NCBI RefSeq assembly: GCF_016735695.1
Contig: NZ_JAERQD010000025.1
Span: 22,353-86,352 of the forward strand
Direction of reading: 5' to 3'
Origin: Microvirga zambiensis WSM3693
GTDB taxonomy: Bacteria > Pseudomonadota > Alphaproteobacteria > Rhizobiales > Beijerinckiaceae
DNA length: 64,000 nt
Of the stretch, positions 44,299-55,411 are shown in pieces (position 1 is the first letter of the stretch; every line of letters starts with the position of its first letter). The notes beneath the pieces were generated by a model. It was not told where the DNA came from. It worked only from the letters and a program-made list of their open reading frames with translations, and did no database searches. The position numbers and the translations under genes were made by a program.

Positions 44299-46047
44299 AT
44301 GAGCGATGACACCGCACCGACAATCGCGCGATCGTTCCAAGGCCTGCCACCTCGTCTGCGGGGCTGGCTCGTATTGACCTTTGCCGCCGTCATCCTGACC
44401 ACTTGCTCTGTCGCGGCGGCGCTGCTGTTGTCGAAGGCTCGGCATGAGCGCGAGATGATTCGGGAGCGTGCCCTCAGCACGGCGACGGCTTTGTCCTTCG
44501 GGTTCGATCAGGAGGTGTCGGCGGGCAATGCCCTGCTGAAGGGATTGTCGTCCTCGCCCGCCCTGAAGGCCGGCGACTCCAAAGGCTTTTACGACCAACT
44601 CAAGGGGACGCCGATACCCGAAGGATCCTGGCTGATCCTTCAGGACCTGGACGGACAGGTTGCCAACACCCTCAAGCCATTCGGGGCGCCGCTTCCCCGG
44701 CATCGGGACTTCCCGAATTATCCGGAGGCCGTCGACCGAATTCGCGAGCGCGGCTGGGCGGTATCAGGTCGAATGGGGAGCCTTTTGAAGCCTGGAACAG
44801 CGGTGATCGCGCTCAGCCTGCGGATCAATCGTGATGACGGTACGATGAAAGGCTTCATCACCACCATTCTTTCGCAGGATCATCTCGGCGCCATCCTGAG
44901 AGGCCAGGAGGTTCCCAAGGAGTGGACGCTGGGTCTCTACGACAGAAAACTCCAGCCCATCGTGACCATGAGAGGAAACGAGACATCGTCGCGAATTCCC
45001 GTGCCTGAAGCGTTAGCGAGGCGCCTCGGCGCGGTTAACGGCAGCGAGAACCTTGGTGGCTCGATCGAAGCGGTCGATGACCAAGGAACGCCGGTCTTGC
45101 TTGTATATCGCAGCTCAGGGGCGACGAATTGGACGAGCATCGTGATGCTCCCGCTCTCAATTGTCGCTGCGCCGCTTGAAGGCGCCCTGCGGCAGATTGC
45201 CGGGATGGTAGCCATCCTCATCGTCGCCGGTGGTCTCGCCGCGCTGTTCACTGCGCGGCAGGTGGAGCGGCCTATCCAGGTGTTGTCTGATCAAGTCAGG
45301 GGAGCGAGGAAGCAGGTCAGTGAATTGTCCGGGCAATTGCTCGCTCTCCAGGAGGAGGAACGTCAGAGGATTGCCCGCGAGCTCCATGACTCGACGGCCC
45401 AGCACCTGGTTGCCGCAAATCTCGGGCTCTCGGGCCTCGAGGCGGAGGTCAGACATAGCGCGAGCGGCCGCAAGGTCTTGGCAGGGGTCGAGGGGCTTCT
45501 CGGTGAAGCCCTGCGGGAACTACGCATCTTTACCTATTTGCTGCATCCGCCGAACTTGGCCAATGACGGTCTCCAGGCTACGTTGCGGGACTTCGCTGAA
45601 GGCTTTGCCGGACGGACGGGGCTCGTCGCCCACATCCGGATTCCAGAGGAAGTCGATGGTCTGCAACCCGACCTCCAGCGGGCGATCCTGCGTGTTGCTC
45701 AGGAAGCACTCACCAACGTGCACCGGCATGCCGGGGGCTCGCATGTGTCGGTCGATGCCAGGTTTCGATCTGGCTGGCTGGTGGTCCGCATTCGCGACAA
45801 CGGACATGGAATGGCAAGTCGGGACGGGCTCGACGGGCCCATCAGATTTGGCGTCGGTCTTGCGGGCATGCGCGCCCGGCTTGAGCAGTTTGGTGGCGAC
45901 CTGACCATCAAGACCGGTCCGGGTGGGACGTCGATCATTGCAATCGTCCCCGTCTCGGTAACCGAGAGAGCTTTGACCCAGGCGCGCCGCATGCTCGACC
46001 CGTGGTTGGCCAGCCCGGCCAAGGCCGACAGCGATGCCCTTCGTTGA
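44299..46047 (+). CDS. NarL-type sensor histidine kinase
   Basis: 582 residues from the ATG at 44299, with GGAGG eight bases upstream; an in-frame ATG at 44230 is less well placed. A first helix (LVLTFAAVILTTCSVAAALL, about residues 22-45) and a second near 298-318 enclose a periplasmic sensor domain of about 250 residues. After it come a HisKA_3 dimerisation domain with phosphoacceptor His363 in ARELHDSTAQHL, and an HATPase domain with N box EALTNVHRHAG, DNGHGM and GVGLAGMRARLEQFGG. The response regulator follows 118 bases later. The signal is unknown; neighbouring sulfatases suggest sulfate-ester or sulfur status. Confidence 0.92.
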   Translation: MSDDTAPTIARSFQGLPPRLRGWLVLTFAAVILTTCSVAAALLLSKARHEREMIRERALSTATALSFGFDQEVSAGNALLKGLSSSPALKAGDSKGFYDQLKGTPIPEGSWLILQDLDGQVANTLKPFGAPLPRHRDFPNYPEAVDRIRERGWAVSGRMGSLLKPGTAVIALSLRINRDDGTMKGFITTILSQDHLGAILRGQEVPKEWTLGLYDRKLQPIVTMRGNETSSRIPVPEALARRLGAVNGSENLGGSIEAVDDQGTPVLLVYRSSGATNWTSIVMLPLSIVAAPLEGALRQIAGMVAILIVAGGLAALFTARQVERPIQVLSDQVRGARKQVSELSGQLLALQEEERQRIARELHDSTAQHLVAANLGLSGLEAEVRHSASGRKVLAGVEGLLGEALRELRIFTYLLHPPNLANDGLQATLRDFAEGFAGRTGLVAHIRIPEEVDGLQPDLQRAILRVAQEALTNVHRHAGGSHVSVDARFRSGWLVVRIRDNGHGMASRDGLDGPIRFGVGLAGMRARLEQFGGDLTIKTGPGGTSIIAIVPVSVTERALTQARRMLDPWLASPAKADSDALR

Positions 46048-46050
46048 AGT

Positions 46051-46118
46051 TTCAGGGTCTGCCCCCGGCAAATTCAGGGTTCTGCGGAGGTGAGGTGGTA
46101 AGCGCCAGGATGTATCCT
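46051..46118 (+). promoter_or_regulatory. TCAGGG direct-repeat site C and promoter
   Basis: TTCAGGGTCTGCC starts at 46051 and TTCAGGGTTCTGC at 46073, 22 bases apart. A -10-like TATCCT lies at 46113-46118, 40 bases after the second half-site start, almost the same distance as in site A. The response regulator begins 47 bases further on. This suggests the regulator has its own promoter and controls itself. Confidence 0.65.
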
Positions 46119-46165
46119 GCCAATGTTTCGCTGGAACACCCCAAACCATTGGCGAAGGAAGTTCC

Positions 46166-46801
46166 ATGATGACGCGTATCCTGATCGCCGACGATCACGA
46201 CGTGGTCCGTTCCGGCGTGCGTGCCATCCTGAATGGGCACGAAGATTGGGAAGTGGTCGGCGAGGCTCGGGACGGCAAGGAAGCCATCGATCAGGCTCAG
46301 GCGACCCGCCCCGACATCGTCATTCTCGATTATGGCCTTCCACTTGTGAACGGGGTCGAGGTCACCCGGCAGATCCGAGGGCGCGTTCCCGGTGTGGAAG
46401 TCCTGATCTTCACCATGCATGATACTGACAGCTTGGTCCGGGAGGTTCTGGAGGCCGGAGCCCGCGGCTTCCTGCTGAAGTCCGACGCCAAACAGTTTCT
46501 AGTCTCTGCTGTGGAAAGCCTGGCGGCCCACAAACCATTCTTCACCGGCAAGGTCTCCGAGACACTGCTGGCGACCTACCTGTCAAAGGGGACTGCAAGC
46601 GAGTCGGCGTTGAGCTCGCGCGAGAAGGCTGTCGTCCAGCTGATCGCGGAGGGCAAGACCAACAAGCAGATTGCCAATATACTCAGCATCAGCACTAAGA
46701 CGGTCGAGACCCATCGCGCGCTTGCCTTGCGCAAGCTCAACCTGGATACCACCGCGGCTCTGATCCGTTATGCGATCCGAAACAAGCTCGTGGAGGGCTG
46801 A
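46166..46801 (+). CDS. NarL/FixJ-type response regulator
   Basis: 211 residues. Receiver domain with acidic pocket IADDHDVV (Asp9, Asp10), phosphoacceptor Asp55 in VILDYGLP, and Lys in FLLKSDA. The LuxR-type helix-turn-helix at the C-terminus reads LSSREKAVVQLIAEGKTNKQ and STKTVETHRALALRKL. It follows the histidine kinase on the same strand and is surely its partner. It is the best candidate to bind the four 22-bp-phased TCAGGG sites. Confidence 0.94.
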   Translation: MMTRILIADDHDVVRSGVRAILNGHEDWEVVGEARDGKEAIDQAQATRPDIVILDYGLPLVNGVEVTRQIRGRVPGVEVLIFTMHDTDSLVREVLEAGARGFLLKSDAKQFLVSAVESLAAHKPFFTGKVSETLLATYLSKGTASESALSSREKAVVQLIAEGKTNKQIANILSISTKTVETHRALALRKLNLDTTAALIRYAIRNKLVEG

Positions 46802-46843
46802 TCCGGCCTCTGATCATGCCAACTTTAGCACCTGACGCGGACC

Positions 46844-47743
46844 TCAGAACCGGGCGCTGATACCGAGTACAGGCCCGTGCTGGAGCATGTCGAACTCGTA
46901 GCGGCGCCGTCCCTCGCCCTGGGCATAATCGACGTAAAGTGCCCGGTAGCCTATCACACCTGAGAAAGCGACGCCCTGGTAGGTGCCGAGCTCGAATCCG
47001 TATGCGCCGATAGCCTGCCAGGAGAAGTTACTGCCAACGCCAAAGCCGCCGATGTCGCCGCGCAGGAGGAGTTCGTGACCCGGTGCCACGGTGTAGCGCA
47101 CCCGTGCGCCAATCACGGGGTCGAGCCAGTCGACGGAACCGGAATGGGCAACCGCCCGAGTTCCGGCAACCTGGAGGTCGCCGATGTCGACCGCACCTGC
47201 AACGGCGAACGATAGGTCCGCCTCCTGGTACCAGTAGCGCGCGCCGCCGAGGATATCGAACGCGACCGGGCCGAAGCGCGCGACTTCATAGGCGGCTCCG
47301 AACTCGGCGATAGCCATTTCGATGTCGAGCTTGAGCGACGTGCCGAAGGTTCCCGTGATCCCCGGCGCCAGCGAACGACTGCGGACACCACTATCCGCGC
47401 CGCCGATCTTGCTCCAGACGAGGTTGGCCATCAGGGAGAAGGGTCCGTTGCGGGCCTCGAAGTCGCCCATCAGGGCAACGAGCGTGTCGCTATGCTCGAC
47501 GATGTCAGCGAAGCTCGCATTCACCTTCACCGATCGCCCGCGCACAGTCTGGGTGCCGTCCAATGCAGTGAGCCAGCCATAAGGCACGACGCGGAAGGTC
47601 CACCCAGGCACGCTGGGAGCCTCGATCACAGGTGTTGGAGCAGGAGCTCCCAAGTCAGCAGCGAGGGCGGAGCTCGCACTTGCGGCGAGGAAGCCAACTG
47701 GAAACATAATGCCACGCGACAGCCATTGCGGAAGGTAATGCAT
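46844..47743 (-). CDS. Outer membrane beta-barrel protein
   Basis: 299 residues. A signal peptide (FLAASASSALAAD) is followed by Pro-rich APAPTPVIEAPSVPGW, then alternating hydrophobic/aromatic strands (FRVVPYGWLTALDGTQTVRG, FDILGGARYWYQEADLSF, GARVRYTVAPGHELLLRGDI) and a C-terminal Phe, as in outer-membrane barrels of the order. It converges on the response regulator. Pore specificity unknown. Confidence 0.85.
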   Translation of the reverse strand: MHYLPQWLSRGIMFPVGFLAASASSALAADLGAPAPTPVIEAPSVPGWTFRVVPYGWLTALDGTQTVRGRSVKVNASFADIVEHSDTLVALMGDFEARNGPFSLMANLVWSKIGGADSGVRSRSLAPGITGTFGTSLKLDIEMAIAEFGAAYEVARFGPVAFDILGGARYWYQEADLSFAVAGAVDIGDLQVAGTRAVAHSGSVDWLDPVIGARVRYTVAPGHELLLRGDIGGFGVGSNFSWQAIGAYGFELGTYQGVAFSGVIGYRALYVDYAQGEGRRRYEFDMLQHGPVLGISARF

Positions 47744-48344
47744 TGCTTCCCCTGGATTGCAGATCCCTTGTCTCTCCCAGTCGGCTCATAGCAGCTGAGG
47801 CCAAACCTGAGGTCAAGGCAAGAATGGGGAGCAATGAGAAGAACCAGAAAGTTTATCCTTGAGTGTTGCTTTCTGGATATGGTGATTGCAGCAACATCCG
47901 CGGGCTCTAACACCACGGCGCTCTGCCTGTAGAAGACAGGCGCTATTGTTCTTGTGTGACGCCGCCATCGTCCAAGCCTGTCTTGGATTATGGCAAAGGT
48001 GTCCCGATTTGGTAAGCAGATGGCTCATATGGTCAAGCAGAGCTGAGTGTTTAGTCTAAAATTCGTCCCCCACGTCTGCCTAGCGCGATGCTTGGTCTGT
48101 ACTTGTTCTGACCAGCGCAGATTTCTCGGTCATAGCAGCGCCGGGTGAGCGTCAGAGTGGTGAGTCGTTGAGGCGCGTCATCATCAAGTCTTGGTTGAGA
48201 GCCGTGATGCCTTGCGTCGAGGCAGGTTTGGGCGGCGATTAGAGTCTCGGTCAGACGGTACCATTCGAGGTCATGCAGCAGGGGCGGCTCCGCAGCGCCT
48301 CTCGTGCACGCGCGTCGCTCGCTGTCTGCGGAGAGGAGGTTTCC
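47744..48344. other. Intergenic region with no recognised feature
   Basis: About 600 bases between the divergent outer-membrane protein and the small repeat protein. No convincing gene, RNA or TCAGGG pair was found. GAGGAGG just before 48345 is the ribosome site of the next gene. The promoters of both flanking genes should lie here. Confidence 0.5.
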
Positions 48345-48770
48345 ATGAGAACGCTGACGATTTCAGTCGTTGCAGGAGTTATGACCTTCGGTGGGCTTGC
48401 ACTGGCACAGGCGCAACCCAATCCCATTCAGGGAACACCCGACTCGCTCTTCCCTTATGCCGCGCCGAACGAAGTTCAGATCATCAATGGCGTGCCCTGC
48501 CGGACCGTGCTCGTCGATGGCAGCAACATGCGCGTTCCCGTGGAGTGCAAGGGTCGTGTCGCGACGGGCACCTTCGAGCCGAGCTCTACGGGAAGCATTC
48601 GCGTCGAAGAGGGAGGTGGCCGCATGGTTTCGGGACGTCCTATTTCGGGTACGCCCGACTCCCTGTTCCCCTACGCGACTCCCAACGAAATCAAGATCAT
48701 CAATGGCGTACCGTGCCGTACGATACTCGTTGACGGCATCACACGGGTACCCGTGGAATGTGCCCGGTGA
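48345..48770 (+). CDS. Small secreted protein made of two internal repeats
   Basis: 141 residues from the ATG at 48345, with GAGGAGG upstream. The signal peptide (VVAGVMTFGGLALAQAQ) is followed by two copies of a unit of about 38 residues: GTPDSLFPYAAPNEVQIING with VPCRTVLVDG, and GTPDSLFPYATPNEIKIING with VPCRTILVDG, both ending RVPVEC. A linker of about 36 residues separates them. Each unit carries two Cys, likely one disulfide. Function unknown. Confidence 0.75.
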   Translation: MRTLTISVVAGVMTFGGLALAQAQPNPIQGTPDSLFPYAAPNEVQIINGVPCRTVLVDGSNMRVPVECKGRVATGTFEPSSTGSIRVEEGGGRMVSGRPISGTPDSLFPYATPNEIKIINGVPCRTILVDGITRVPVECAR

Positions 48771-49206
48771 GTGATCGACCCTTGGGTTGCCGACAATGCA
48801 AGCGCAGCGTTGCGACCCATCGTTGGTGACGACGGCTGATTTGTGACGCGTGTCGAAGGACGCTGGGCTGCAAGGCCGCAGCGTCCTTTGGGATGTTCAG
48901 CGTACCAAGCCGGCTGGACAGCGTGATATCATCAATCGGCCCCTGGAGATTACGCGGTCTGACAAACCGGCCATTCGCGATCATCCTGCGGGAGATCGAA
49001 ACATTCTTCAGACGCACGAAAGCCTCTCGGCGTTACGGCAAGGGGCTTCATGTGGTGTGATTGGTCTCCGGTCTCCTGTCCGTTTCTGTTAAGAGGAAGT
49101 CTCATTCGATCAAGCAAATCTGGAGGGCCGGTACAGCATTCGGGCTTTCCGGGCGGGCAGGGGCCAGTCGCCTGCTGGCCTCGTCACGGGGCATGGGAGC
49201 GCGGAC
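48771..49206. other. Intergenic region, terminator plus leader
   Basis: The 435 bases between the repeat protein and the broken arylsulfatase hold the hairpin at 48856-48888 and otherwise no gene I can support. No TCAGGG pair is present upstream of this arylsulfatase, in contrast to the other two. Confidence 0.45.
48856..48888 (+). terminator. Terminator hairpin
   Basis: AAGGACGCTG (48856-48865) pairs perfectly with CAGCGTCCTT (48879-48888), with a TTTG end. It lies about 85 bases after the stop codon of the two-repeat secreted protein. Confidence 0.65.
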
Positions 49207-51654
49207 ATGAAAGCGGCGGGCCTCTCCCTTTCCCTGTTCACAGCGAGTGTCCTGGCCATCTCCGCCGTCCACGCGCAGCAGGTCACCGGCACACCCGGAT
49301 TACCCGGCGCGACCACGACGATTGACGGCAGGCAATTGCCGCCGCCCGATCCGGCCTTCGGCGGCGTGATCAAGGAGAAGGCTTCCGAGTCGCAGGCCTG
49401 GTGGCCGCCGCGCGTCGTGCCGCCCCAGGGCGCGCCGAACGTGTTGCTGATCATGACCGATGATCAGGGTTTTGGCGCACCCAGCACCTTCGGCGGCGTC
49501 ATTCCCACACCCAGCATGGATCGGATCGCGCAGGCCGGATTGCGCTACGCCAATTTCCACTCGACAGCGCTCTGCTCACCGACACGGGCGGCACTGATCA
49601 CCGGCCGCAACCATCATTCGGTCGGCTATGGGGTGGTCGGCGAGATCGCAACCGGATTCCCCGGCTACGACTCGATCATCCCGATCGAGAAAGGCACGGT
49701 CGGAACGATCCTGAAGGCGAACGGCTACGCGACATCCTGATTCGGCAAGGACCACAACACGCCATCCTATCAGTCGAGCCAGGCAGGACCGTTCGATCAA
49801 TGGCCGACTGGAATGGGCTTCGATTATTTCTATGGCTTCGTCGGCGGCGATGCGAGCCAGTGGCAGCCGAACCTGTTCCGCAACACCACGGCGATCTATC
49901 CCTTCCAGGGGAATCCCGGCTGGAACCTCGAAACGGCGATGGCCGACGAGGCGATCCAATACATGAAGCAGCTCAACGAAATCGCCCCCGGCAAGCCGTG
50001 GTTCGTCTACTACGTCCCCGGTGCGACCCATGCGCCGCATCACCCGACGCCGGAGTGGATCAAGAAGATCAGCGACATGCACCTCTTCGACGAGGGCTGG
50101 AGCAAGGTGCGCGAGAAGATCTTCGCCAACCAGAAGCGGCTCGGCATCATGCCCGAGAATGCCACGCTGACGCCGTGGCCGAAGGACTTGCCGGACTGGG
50201 ATTCACTCAGTTGGGACGAGAGGAAGCTCTTCACCAGGCAGGCGGATATCTATGGAGCCTATCTGGCCTATGCCGACCACGAGATCGGCCGCGTCATCCA
50301 AGCTGTCGACGATTTGGGCCAGCTCGACAACACGCTGATCATCTATATCGGCGGCGATAACGGCGCGAGTGCCGAAGGCATGCTCAACGGCACGCCGAAC
50401 GAGTTCACCACCTTCAATGGTGTTCCCGTGCCGGTGAAGGACCAATTCCTCTGGTACCCGTTCTGGGGCTCGGAGCGGACGTTCCCGCACTTTGCCGCCG
50501 GCTGGGCCTGGGCGATGGACACGCCGTTCAGGTGGGTGAAGCAGGTGCCGTCGCATTTCGGCGGCACGGCTCAGGGCGTGGCCATGTCCTGGCCGGGCCA
50601 CATCACGGATCTCGGTGGCATCCGCCGCCAGTTCCACCATGTCATCGACATCGTGCCGACCATTCTCGCAGCGACGGGCATTCGACAGCCCGACACGATC
50701 AACGGGATCAGGCAAGTCCCCATCGAGGGCGTGAGCATGACCTACACCTGGGATCAGGCGAACGCCGAGGCCCCGACCCGGCATCCCACGCAGTATTTCG
50801 AGATGCTCGGCAATCGCGCGATCTATCACGAGGGGTGGGTGGCCGCCACGACTCCGGCAACGCTCCCCTGGGAACTGAGCACCGCTACGCCTCCGGACGT
50901 GATCACGGGATATAACTGGGAACTCTACAACGTCCAGGAGGACCCGACCCAGTCGAATGACCTCGCCACAAGGATGCCCGACAGACTCAAGCAAATGCAG
51001 GACCTGTTCTATGCCGAGGCGGCGAAGTACAACGTGCTGCCGCTCGACAATTCGACGCTCGCCCGTTGGAACACACCGCGCCCGAGCCTCACGGCGGGGC
51101 GCACGGAGTTCACGTATTCGGGTGAGCTGATCGGCACCCCGGCCAGTGCTGCGCCCAGCATCCTCAACAAGTCCTACAGCATCACGGCCGAAGTCGAGAT
51201 CCCTGCCGGCGGCGTGGAGGGCATGATCGTGACTCAGGGCGGGCGCTTCGGCGGCTACGGCCTGTTCCTCAGCAAGGGCGAGTTCGGCGTCGGCCGGGGC
51301 AGGGTGGTGTTCCTGTACAACCTGCTCGACCTCAAGCGCACGACCTGGGAGGGGCCGGAGCTCGAGCCCGGCAGGCATACCATCGCGTTCGCCTTCACGG
51401 CCGCCGAGCCGGGCTTGGGGAAGGGCGGAACGGGCGTGCTGTCCGTGGACGGCAAGGAGGTGGCGCGGAACTCCTTGGACCACACGACGCCTGTCACGTT
51501 CCCGGAGGACGAGACCTTCGATGTCGGCCAAGACACCCGCACGCCGCTTGCCCTGCTGGAGCATCGCTACGACACGCCGTTCAAGTTCACGGGCAAGATC
51601 GGCAGGCTGACCTTCAAGCTCGCGCCGGAGAAGCGTGCGGAGGCCACTCCCTGA
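49207..51654 (+). pseudogene. Arylsulfatase interrupted by an in-frame TGA
   Basis: A single frame of 816 codons is interrupted only at codon 178 (TGA at 49738-49740). The sequence around it reads ANGYATS-stop-FGKDHNTPSYQS, where family members have a Trp (YATAWFGK-type), so TGG to TGA is the simplest explanation. Before it lie a signal peptide, NVLLIMTDDQGFG and catalytic Cys123 in LCSPTRAALITGRNHHS. After it come FYGFVGGDASQWQPN, YIGGDNGASAEG and a C-terminal beta-sandwich region. The part before the stop lacks most of the enzyme and the part after lacks the catalytic Cys. A start at 49813 would give an inactive 613-residue product. It could be a true nonsense mutation or a sequence error. 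Confidence 0.85.
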
Positions 51655-51700
51655 GAGAGGCAGTCGATTCGAGGCGGCATGGGATTACGAGGGTCCAGGC

Positions 51701-52054
51701 ATGAGCGGGGCGACGAAACGGGTGCTGATGGCCGCCGCCGTCGCCGAGATGGCGACCGGCCTGGCGTTGCTGATCGTTCCATCACTCGTCGGACAGTTGC
51801 TGCTTGGCGAGGAGCTTGTCGGCGTCGCCGCGTCGGTGGCGCGCATGGCTGGCCTGGCGTTGATCGGGTTGGGGATCGCCTGCTGGCCGGGTCCGCCGCT
51901 GGTCGGCATGCTAGCCTACAGTACAGCCGTCGCCCTGTATCTCACCTATTTCGGGATTGCAGGCGGTGGGACCGGCGCGCTGCTGTGGCCGGCGGTCGTC
52001 GTGCACGTGATCCTGTCAGTCCTTCTTGGACATTTCTGGCGATCCCACCATTGA
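51701..52054 (+). CDS. Small four-helix membrane protein
   Basis: 117 residues from the ATG at 51701 (GAGGG seven bases upstream). Four hydrophobic segments: EMATGLALLIVPSLVGQLLL, SVARMAGLALIGLGIACW, MLAYSTAVALYLTYFGIA and LLWPAVVVHVILSVLLGHFW. It starts about 45 bases after the broken arylsulfatase and may be co-transcribed with it. No function assigned. Confidence 0.75.
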   Translation: MSGATKRVLMAAAVAEMATGLALLIVPSLVGQLLLGEELVGVAASVARMAGLALIGLGIACWPGPPLVGMLAYSTAVALYLTYFGIAGGGTGALLWPAVVVHVILSVLLGHFWRSHH

Positions 52055-52167
52055 AGCATTTCGGATATTCCCGGATTAGTTCACCGATTCGACTCCATAT
52101 TTCCTTCTTTCCCTCATGCCTTCTTGGGCGCATCCTCCCTGTGGGCGGGGATTGACGGAGATGACCT

Positions 52168-52578
52168 ATGCCCGGCAAGTTCATATTCAAGGATAACGTC
52201 AGGCGGGAGGAGCTGGACATCCTGCGGCTCGGCTGGCTGAGCCATCCGGCCTCTACCGGCGCCAGCAAATTCACCGTGCTCGAAGGCACCTTCTTCCCCG
52301 GCAAGGGACACAGCTTCCACTATCATGCCGATCAGGAAGAACTCATCTACGTGGTCTCCGGCACTGTCGAGCACTGGATCGAGCGGGAAAAGCGCATTCT
52401 CGGCCCAGGCGACAGCGTCTTCATGCCTCCCGGAATCGTGCATGCGACCTTCAATATTGGAACCGAGGACGCAAAGGTCGTTGGCATTCTCGGACCTTGT
52501 GTCGGCGACATGGGGGTGGAGCAGGTCGATATGTCCGGTGAGGCGCCTTGGAATGAACTGAGGCCCAGTACCGACTGA
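52168..52578 (+). CDS. Cupin domain protein
   Basis: 136 residues. The cupin metal motifs are GKGHSFHYHADQEELIYVVSG (His, His, Glu) and PGDSVFMPPGIVHATFNIG (His). Such single-domain cupins bind a metal and a small ligand as sensors, isomerases or dioxygenases. It stands 113 bases after the small membrane protein. Role in the island unknown. Confidence 0.87.
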   Translation: MPGKFIFKDNVRREELDILRLGWLSHPASTGASKFTVLEGTFFPGKGHSFHYHADQEELIYVVSGTVEHWIEREKRILGPGDSVFMPPGIVHATFNIGTEDAKVVGILGPCVGDMGVEQVDMSGEAPWNELRPSTD

Positions 52579-52796
52579 GAGCAACCTTTTTTAAAACAAG
52601 GGACTTCCGCGAATTTTGGCGCGCGCTCCAGTTTGTCAGTCGCGTTCACACGCGCTATGTCCCTGCGCATCATGCGGGCCCAGCGGACCAAGGAAGTGCC
52701 AACGTCCCTGTCGCACGAAGTGTGCACAGTCGTGAGGGCTTTTACGGATTGCGGCTAGTCGTTATCGTTTAAAGCGAGCTGAGTGGAGAAAGAAAA

Positions 52797-52970
52797 ATGG
52801 AGCCATCATCGACGAGGCTTCCGCGTGACTGGCGCCAGCTGCCATTCATCATCATTGGCGGGCTTCTGATCGGGCTGATAATCGGCGAAGCAGTAGCGGC
52901 ATTCGCAACGAGCAGCTTCGCTCAACCCAGCAATATGAAGCTATATAAGGCCGCAAAGAGAGCCGGATGA
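52797..52970 (+). CDS. 57-residue membrane protein
   Basis: A short open frame with GTGGAGAAAG before the ATG. The product has a charged start (MEPSSTRLPRDWRQ), one long hydrophobic helix (LPFIIIGGLLIGLIIGEAVA) and a basic tail (KLYKAAKRAG). A single-span inner-membrane protein of unknown function; support is ribosome site plus membrane-protein composition. Confidence 0.45.
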   Translation: MEPSSTRLPRDWRQLPFIIIGGLLIGLIIGEAVAAFATSSFAQPSNMKLYKAAKRAG

Positions 52971-52989
52971 GCGGTTCCACCTGATTCAG

Positions 52990-53178
52990 CTACTTCGGAA
53001 AAAGCAGTTGGACCTGTGCGCGCAGCTGCCAGTCGGGGCCATCGGATGGACGAATTGCATTGTAGTAGGCGCCCAACTGCGCATTGACCGGCTGCTTGCC
53101 GATCTTGAAGACGCGGCCGAACCCGCCGCCGACCGGCACGGTCCAGCGGTATGGAAGCCTCTTGTCCTGGAATGCCAT
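52990..53178 (-). pseudogene. C-terminal remnant of an outer-membrane transporter/porin-like gene
   Basis: The frame reads PYRWTVPVGGGFGRVFKIGK, QPVNAQLGAYYNAIRPSDGP and DWQLRAQVQLLFPK. This is the last strand region of a known group of proteobacterial outer-membrane proteins (WTVPvGGGvGkifklGkqPvNaqlgaYYNv..P..gpdWqlR.qvqflFPk). Only about 60 residues remain; the ATG at 53178 has no ribosome site and no signal peptide. It is a degraded gene. Confidence 0.75.
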
Positions 53179-53373
53179 GTATCGCTCGATCGGTTGTGGC
53201 GATCCGGTTCGAGCCTAGGTCGCGCAGGCAGTCCGGTCAATTCAGCTTCGATGGCACCGAATTCGGATGTCGGGATATCCAGGAAGGGCCATCTGTTCAG
53301 CGCGTGAAATAGAGGCACTGTACGGATCGCCAAACGGTTTTCGACATCCGCGAACGGACATGCCGGGGCACAA

Positions 53374-53408
53374 ATCAGGGTTTGTCTCCGGCTGGTTCAG
53401 GGCAGACC
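53374..53408 (+). promoter_or_regulatory. TCAGGG direct-repeat site D
   Basis: ATCAGGGTTTGTC starts at 53374 and TTCAGGGCAGACC at 53396, 22 bases apart, upstream of the arylsulfatase at 53583. I see no -10 at the 39-40 base distance found in sites A and C. Apart from this site and a ribosome site, the stretch 53179-53582 holds nothing assignable. Confidence 0.6.
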
Positions 53409-53582
53409 CCGATATCCTGCCGACCAGCCGACATGCGACAATGGCGATACACCAGGATCGGGGGACGGCCATAACCGTCAACGACATCGCACCGACCGAA
53501 ACCTTTGTTGGCCGAGCCTCGACAGGCCCGTTCCATGATGGCTCGACCAGCAAAAAGCGGGGCTGAACGGAGAGGAAAAGCG

Positions 53583-55274
<1,692 letters not shown>

Positions 55275-55283
55275 GTGAAACAA

Positions 55284-55309
55284 GGGGCGGGCAATTCCTT
55301 GCCCGCCCC
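55284..55309 (+). terminator. Terminator hairpin after arylsulfatase
   Basis: GGGGCGGGCAA (55284-55294) and TTGCCCGCCCC (55299-55309) pair perfectly around TTCC, 10 bases after the stop codon. There is no T tract, but the stem is long and GC-rich. Confidence 0.75.
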
Positions 55310-55411
55310 GACGCTTCGGCCCAATCTCCTATTTCGGGCAATTGCCGATAGCGAGACGAGTCTCTCACCGACGATTTGGGGGGCGCCTCAAGGCATGAGG
55401 AGGACCCTATT

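Noticed and set aside
49738..49740. TGA as a selenocysteine codon in the arylsulfatase
   Set aside because: The position is Trp in homologues, it is not the catalytic Cys, and I see no obvious SECIS-like hairpin just after it.
50203..51564. A 453-residue minus-strand open frame
   Set aside because: Antisense shadow of the arylsulfatase C-terminal part; no ribosome site or motif.
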